A stretch of 58,114 nt of DNA from CAYSSJ01 sp964433675 (GTDB lineage: Bacteria > Cloacimonadota > Cloacimonadia > Cloacimonadales > TCS61). The translations under genes were made by a program, and so were the position numbers. Shown here one piece after another: positions 54,892 to 58,114 of the stretch. The notes under the pieces were generated by a model, which was given only the letters and a program-made list of their open reading frames with translations, did not search any database and was not told where the DNA came from. Numbering within the stretch: position 1 is the first letter of the stretch; every line of letters starts with the position of its first letter. Location: NCBI GenBank assembly GCA_964433675.1, contig CAYSSJ010000018.1, forward strand, positions 1 to 58,114, given 5' to 3'.

Positions 54892-55758
54892 CTACAATAT
54901 TTCCCGCTCACGGTAAAGGTAAGTGGCGATAAAGAAAAGCACTGCACTGAAGATAAGCTGATATATCGTCTGCCAATTAAATAAGACTCGATTGAGTTTG
55001 TCTCTAAACAAATCAGTATAGCTAACTGCACCAGATAAAAGAGTCATATCGGTGGTTCCGGCAGACTGAGAAAAGACCAGTTTATGAAGATAAGAAAACG
55101 GCAAGGGCAGATTCCAGCTCAAAAGATAATTCAAAACAGAGAATAGCACATTGATAGCCAAGATGATTACCAGTCCCTTAAAAAACGCTGCTTCCTTAAA
55201 TATTGCCGAAAAGAAGAAAGCCATACTGCCAATTACTATGATGACTTTTAGATATCCCAGTAACGAAACAAACATGCCATGGAAGCCAGATGCAAAATGA
55301 AACATGCCAAATGTGGCTAGTATAATATTAGCGACGATGAAATTGAATAAAACTATGATAATGAAAATCGCCCAATTCCCGCCTATCCCGACGCTGAATT
55401 TTGAAGCTGCCCGTTGGAGATAAGATGCCGGTTGGGAACTATGAAAGATCTCACAGTTTAGTCTGATATCTTCGTTTAGTGCATTCTGCAGTATCTGGAG
55501 TGTGAACACGATAGCCATCAATCCCGGGAAAACTACCAAAAGAGAATGAAATAGAAAGTTGATCTGTAGATCATATTCCGAGATAGACTCTACTACAAAC
55601 TGAGAAGTGATGATGTTTATATCTCCTCTGAAATAAGCTATAATTGCAGCCAAAATAATCAGCAGATAAAATGCCAATACTATCCAGATAGGCACTAAAA
55701 ACGTTTTTTTGTTTACTAACCAGTCTTTTTTCATGAGTGCTTTGAATTTATTCATCAT
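54892..55758 (-). CDS. ABC transporter permease (ABC-2 type)
   Basis: This 288-residue membrane protein has about six hydrophobic segments, near 25-45, 75-100, 130-155, 165-190, 195-215 and 262-282. The N-terminus KALMKKDWLVNKKTF is typical of ABC-2-type permeases. It overlaps the ATPase gene by 11 bp and has AGGAGGAT before the start. Together they form an exporter of unknown substrate, perhaps envelope- or antibiotic-related as in YtrA-type operons. Confidence 0.86.
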   Translation of the reverse strand: MMNKFKALMKKDWLVNKKTFLVPIWIVLAFYLLIILAAIIAYFRGDINIITSQFVVESISEYDLQINFLFHSLLVVFPGLMAIVFTLQILQNALNEDIRLNCEIFHSSQPASYLQRAASKFSVGIGGNWAIFIIIVLFNFIVANIILATFGMFHFASGFHGMFVSLLGYLKVIIVIGSMAFFFSAIFKEAAFFKGLVIILAINVLFSVLNYLLSWNLPLPFSYLHKLVFSQSAGTTDMTLLSGAVSYTDLFRDKLNRVLFNWQTIYQLIFSAVLFFIATYLYREREIL

Positions 55759-56599
55759 ATCCTCCTACTTTTGCCATAAACAACTCCGCCAAAGTCGGTC
55801 TGATAACTTCTGCATCGGCAATATCTATATCAGATTGCATCAGAGCATATATCTTTCCTAACATCCGATTGATAATCATTGGATTGTGCTTTAGGATTTC
55901 TTCTTCTCTATCAGATGAAATACTATAGATCGCATAATTCTGCTTCAGCTTCTCGACCTCATCCTGCAAAATGATCTTACCATCATCTATGAAAATGATA
56001 TCATGCAAGATATGCTCCACTTCTTCTACTTGATGAGTAGAGATGATGATCGTTTTGTTCTCATCATAAAATTCGCCGAGGATAGTGTTGAAGAATTCTT
56101 TTCTGAAAACCAGATCCAATCCCAAAGTCGGTTCATCCAACAAAAGGAGTTCGACATCGAGCGATAGAGTTAGCAGTAGATACAGTTTTGTTTTCATCCC
56201 CTTTGATAATCCGGCTACTTTTCTATCCATCGGAAGATTGCTTCTTTTCAGAAGCTTCTTAGCTGTTTCCTGATTCCAAGAGGAATTCAGAGCTGATACA
56301 TATTCGATAGTCTGAGCTACTGTCAATCTGCCATCCAGGCAATTCACATCCGGGATGAAAGCTACATGCTCGTGGATTTCGGGATAATGTCTGGTAATTG
56401 GCATATCCATGAAGGTGATATCCCCTTCGAATTTCAAGAAACCCAGTACACAGCGAAGTAGAGTGGTCTTACCTGCACCATTTTTCCCAAACAGACCGAT
56501 GATCCGACCTTTCGGAATAGTTAGACTGACATTGTCCAAAGCACTAATCTTACCATAATTCTTAGTGACATTTTTCATTTTAATTACATCTGCCATCAT
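55748..56599 (-). CDS. ABC transporter ATP-binding protein
   Basis: Walker A is LFGKNGAGKTTLL near 36-48 and Walker B is ELLLLDEPTLGLD. The signature loop reads AGLSKGMKTKLYL instead of LSGGQ, as in several YtrB/EcsA-like ATPases. The switch His lies in IIISTHQVEEVEH. Length (283) is normal. The ATG overlaps the gntR stop; a second ATG at 56596 has a better-spaced GGAGGA and may be the true start. Confidence 0.93.
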   Translation of the reverse strand: MMADVIKMKNVTKNYGKISALDNVSLTIPKGRIIGLFGKNGAGKTTLLRCVLGFLKFEGDITFMDMPITRHYPEIHEHVAFIPDVNCLDGRLTVAQTIEYVSALNSSWNQETAKKLLKRSNLPMDRKVAGLSKGMKTKLYLLLTLSLDVELLLLDEPTLGLDLVFRKEFFNTILGEFYDENKTIIISTHQVEEVEHILHDIIFIDDGKIILQDEVEKLKQNYAIYSISSDREEEILKHNPMIINRMLGKIYALMQSDIDIADAEVIRPTLAELFMAKVGGYDE

Positions 56600-56970
56600 T
56601 CCTCCTTTTTGTATATGGCATTAATAGACTCAATCAATTCCTGAACTGCGATACCAAGAGTTCTCGCTTTTTTGATGGTATTCTCAAGTTCATACTCGCG
56701 AAATTCCCGTTTCTTTTGTGATTTTAGTTTCTCTTTTGCCCCCTGATTTACAAACAAACCGATCCCTCGCTTTTTATAAAGAATACCATCGTTGATCAAT
56801 TCATTCATGGCATTGGAAACTGTTTGCGGATTGATCCGATAATCTTGGGCTAGAGCTCTAATGGAAGAGACATTTTCTTCTTCCTTCAGCCTACCCTGAA
56901 TTATCGCATGCTCGATCTCTTCTTTGATCTGCAGATAGATCGGCTTACTATCATCGAACTTTCTCATCTT
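56596..56970 (-). CDS. GntR-family (YtrA subfamily) transcriptional regulator
   Basis: A 124-residue protein with an N-terminal winged helix (KPIYLQIKEEIEHAII, VSSIRALAQDYRINPQTVSN, GIGLFV) and a short helical C-terminal dimerisation part, characteristic of the YtrA subfamily. It heads the operon with the ABC genes. The start at 56970 has GAGAGGTG upstream. The palindrome at 56992-57017 is its likely operator, so autorepression is probable. The inducer is unknown; YtrA relatives respond to cell-wall antibiotics. Confidence 0.9.
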   Translation of the reverse strand, partial: KMRKFDDSKPIYLQIKEEIEHAIIQGRLKEEENVSSIRALAQDYRINPQTVSNAMNELINDGILYKKRGIGLFVNQGAKEKLKSQKKREFREYELENTIKKARTLGIAVQELIESINAIYKKEE

Positions 56971-56991
56971 CACCTCTCTGTTCCACCGTTC

Positions 56992-57017
56992 TGGTGTATG
57001 AGTCAACCAATACACCA
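56992..57017. promoter_or_regulatory. Probable GntR/YtrA operator overlapping the operon promoter
   Basis: A perfect inverted repeat TGGTGTAT-N10-ATACACCA lies 22 bp upstream of the gntR start. On the minus strand TTGACT (57028-57033) sits just upstream as a -35 box, and the dyad covers the -10 region. This matches autorepression by the adjacent GntR protein. Confidence 0.7.
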
Positions 57018-57071
57018 AGCCATTAGAAGTCAAGAAAAAAATGATTTTTCTCTATGGGGGGACACGTAGAA

Positions 57072-57227
57072 TGGCAAATGAAAGATCATGATGTAAGTGT
57101 TTTATGGAAGGCAATATAAGGGTGTTTTTGTGCGAAATTGTTAATTGTCAAATTTAGTGAAATTTAGCGTTTTTGTGACAGAGAGTTGGCAAATGAAAAA
57201 AGGATTGGTGACAGACTTTTGTCAAAT
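57072..57227 (+). repeat. Four direct TGKCAAAT boxes
   Basis: TGGCAAAT at 57072 and 57187, TGTCAAAT at 57146 and 57220, all in the same orientation. The first and third extend to TGGCAAATGAAA (12 bp). The array resembles transposase-binding repeats at the end of a Mu- or Tn7-like element and lies directly outside the phage-type repressor gene. Confidence 0.6.
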
Positions 57228-57251
57228 ATTGTAGAGGGGAAGCTGATAACT

Positions 57252-57277
57252 TAAGTGTGTTTGTTACGGTACACTTA
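57252..57277. repeat. Dyad TAAGTGT-N12-ACACTTA
   Basis: A perfect 7-bp inverted repeat just past the 3' end of the repressor gene. No T-run follows, so it may be a protein-binding site instead of a terminator. Confidence 0.4.
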
Positions 57278-57290
57278 GACATAAAATGGA

Positions 57291-57731
57291 CTAAGTAGAA
57301 GATGATAGAGCGTGGAGTAATTCGTCCTTGGTGGCAAGCAGCTCCTCTAAGCGCTTAATAAGCTGAGAATTAAGCTTTTGGTTTTTCTTAGAAAGCTCAT
57401 TACACTCCGCCTGCAGGAGAGATATATTTTTTTTTAGGGAGCTGATTTGGTTTTCTAATTCCCGAATCCGATCCTCGCGCACGCGATCCTTATTACTATC
57501 CCCAGAACCCTGATCTAAATACATAGACCCCTCACCAGTAAGTAGCCAGTTAAGATTGACGCCATATGTTTCGCATATACGTGACAATGCTGTAAGAGAA
57601 GGTTGACTATTACGTTTTATAGAAAGCCAATCGGAAATATTCCCTGGGGAAAGATTAATAGATTCGGCGAATTTTTTTTTAGTAATACCTAAGTTGTTTA
57701 TTAACAACAGTAAACGTTTTTCAACACCCAT
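57291..57731 (-). CDS. Phage-type repressor: HTH N-terminus with coiled-coil tail
   Basis: Residues about 5-65 form a CI/BetR-like helix-turn-helix (ITKKKFAESINLSPGNISDW, SLTALSRICETYGVNLNWLL, TGEGSMY). The C-terminal part (about 80-142) is a coiled coil (RIRELENQISSLKKNISLLQ) instead of a LexA-type protease domain, so induction by RecA self-cleavage is unlikely. GGGGGA lies before the start. It is divergent from a second HTH gene across a 95-bp operator-like region. It is probably the master repressor of the element. Confidence 0.82.
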   Translation of the reverse strand: MGVEKRLLLLINNLGITKKKFAESINLSPGNISDWLSIKRNSQPSLTALSRICETYGVNLNWLLTGEGSMYLDQGSGDSNKDRVREDRIRELENQISSLKKNISLLQAECNELSKKNQKLNSQLIKRLEELLATKDELLHALSSST

Positions 57732-57750
57732 GTGAAATCCCCCTTACCGA

Positions 57751-57786
57751 CTCGTATATAAGAAAAATTCTTGACGTATTTACGAG
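57751..57786. promoter_or_regulatory. Operator-like nested dyads between the divergent HTH genes
   Basis: The outer arms are CTCGTA (57751-57756) and TACGAG (57781-57786). Inside lies a perfect AAGAA-AAA-TTCTT dyad (57760-57772), with centres 2-3 bp apart. TTGACG (57771-57776) and TAATAT (57802-57807) are possible promoter parts for the rightward gene, but their 25-bp spacing is too long for a standard promoter. The location suggests binding by one or both HTH proteins. Confidence 0.55.
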
Positions 57787-57826
57787 CCTGACAATTCTTG
57801 GTAATATAAAATAACAGGGGTGAAAA

Positions 57827-58018
57827 ATGGCAAGTAAAAAATTGATCGGGTTGGAGCTGAAGATTGCTCGCATTCGAGCGGGCATGAAGCAAGAGGATCT
57901 GGCAAGGCGCATTGGATGCACGCAAGCAATGGTTTCGTTCATAGAGAGAGGCATCCGGAAACCAGGAGAAAAAATATCCAAAAAAATAGAAGCAACTCTA
58001 CTAAGAAGGGCAAGCTGA
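57827..58018 (+). CDS. Small XRE-family HTH protein (Cro/Ner-like)
   Basis: A 63-residue single-domain helix-turn-helix protein: LELKIARIRAGMKQEDLARR, IGCTQAMVSFIERGIRKP and a short final helix. GGGGTG lies six bases before the ATG. Its size and position opposite the repressor match Cro or Ner switch proteins. It lies 2 bp ahead of an ORF that runs off the window and is likely the first gene of the rightward transcript. Confidence 0.8.
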   Translation: MASKKLIGLELKIARIRAGMKQEDLARRIGCTQAMVSFIERGIRKPGEKISKKIEATLLRRAS

Positions 58019-58020
58019 AA

Positions 58021-58114
58021 ATGATAATAAATGGGGGAACTATGATGCTAAATTTTCAAAATTCCGTATCCACATACGGTTCCCCCAGGGATCGGTTTGG
58101 CCGCCGGTCCCGAC
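58021..58114 (+). CDS. 5' end of an ORF running off the window
   Basis: The frame is open from ATG 58021 to the window edge. A better start is ATG 58042 or 58045, directly after GGGGGAA. The product begins MMLNFQNSVSTYGSPRDRF or slightly earlier; too little is present to name it. In a Mu-like layout this would be a transposase or an early protein. An 8-bp inverted repeat covers the ribosome-binding site. Confidence 0.4.
   Translation, partial: MIINGGTMMLNFQNSVSTYGSPRDRFGRRSR
58033..58086 (+). promoter_or_regulatory. Inverted repeat enclosing the start of the partial ORF
   Basis: GGGGGAAC (58033-58040) and GTTCCCCC (58079-58086) are perfect 8-bp arms with a 38-nt loop. The left arm contains the Shine-Dalgarno, so folding would hide it. 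A further imperfect pair GGGATCGG/CCGGTCCC follows to the window end. Confidence 0.45.

Larger units (their letters stand above)
57018..57290. other. Gene-free stretch with candidate mobile-element end
   Basis: Contents: the -35 region of the gntR promoter, four TGKCAAAT boxes (57072-57227), a 9-bp direct repeat GTTTTTGTG (57124 and 57169), and an adjacent pair of AAATTTAG (57150 and 57160). A dyad TAAGTGT/ACACTTA (57252-57277) also lies here. No open frame of note. Confidence 0.6.
57072..58114. mobile_element. Candidate left end of a Mu-like transposable phage or transposon (partial)
   Basis: The order is: end repeats, minus-strand repressor, divergent small Cro/Ner-like HTH gene, then a plus-strand ORF leaving the window. 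This is the layout of the Mu left end (repressor c, ner, transposase A). No transposase domain is visible inside the window, and the left boundary is only approximate. A non-transposable prophage or a conjugative element with the same regulatory pair is also possible. Confidence 0.45.

Overview
The window reads as chromosomal DNA of an AT-rich, Gram-negative-type bacterium, most probably from the Fibrobacteres-Chlorobi-Bacteroidetes superphylum. Candidatus Cloacimonadota is my best guess; this is inference, since no marker gene was compared. Six large secreted proteins carry a C-terminal sorting module of about 80 residues. It starts with a YPNPFN-like motif, continues with an IYNIKGQ/VWDG/SGVYLY core, and ends in hydrophobic residues plus a terminal lysine. 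HslUV, FtsH, an Mtld-type lytic transglycosylase and CdsA/UppS fit a diderm cell. Exported peptidases (C25-like, subtilisin), an amino-acid permease, indolepyruvate oxidoreductase and a GcvT-like protein suggest life on peptides and amino acids.

Layout. 1-8036: two secreted multidomain proteins (CapA-like, gingipain-like). 8350-15250 (minus): lipoprotein, hslU, hslV, ftsH, hpt, tilS, tightly packed. 15437-18355 (plus): iorA, iorB, terminator, yfiH. 18398-25227 (minus): three secreted proteins in a row (propeller, beta-helix, exported class II glutamine amidotransferase). 26543-36636 (minus): eleven genes, trmB-dgt-prfB-uppS-cdsA-rfbB-mltD-rimI-tmk-ctpA-ferritin, nearly all touching or overlapping. 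prfB contains the classical RF2 programmed +1 frameshift. 37533-37608: tRNA-Phe. 37614-45483 (minus): HAD phosphatase, corA, GcvT-like, VOC protein, subtilisin-like protease, small unknown protein. 45664-51006 (plus): a 22-residue peptide ORF coupled to a radical SAM/SPASM gene, an APC permease fused to an EIIA-like domain, and an nfeD-slipin pair. 51083-53431 (minus): SppA with an N-terminal barrel-like extension. 53444-56970 (minus): a GntR-controlled ABC operon with a DUF4097 protein and an unlisted 33-residue ORF. From about 57070 to the right edge: an element with four TGKCAAAT boxes, a phage-type repressor, a divergent Cro/Ner-like HTH protein and an ORF running off the end. This resembles the left end of a Mu-like transposable phage, but the transposase is outside the window.

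Four gene-free stretches (1-130, 8040-8345, 25245-26540, 36650-37490) are mosaics of the same short modules. These modules are palindromes, a 74-bp unit, 46-bp and 64-bp units and an 8-bp tandem repeat, shared over 10-37 kb and sometimes inverted. One stretch also holds an 18-G homopolymer. Functionally the window combines envelope proteolysis and quality control (FtsH, HslUV, CtpA, SppA, NfeD/slipin), cell-wall and lipid precursor synthesis, and secreted proteins. The less ordinary parts are the intergenic mosaics, the two translationally coupled micro-ORFs, the exported glutamine-amidotransferase-like protein and the mobile element at the right edge.
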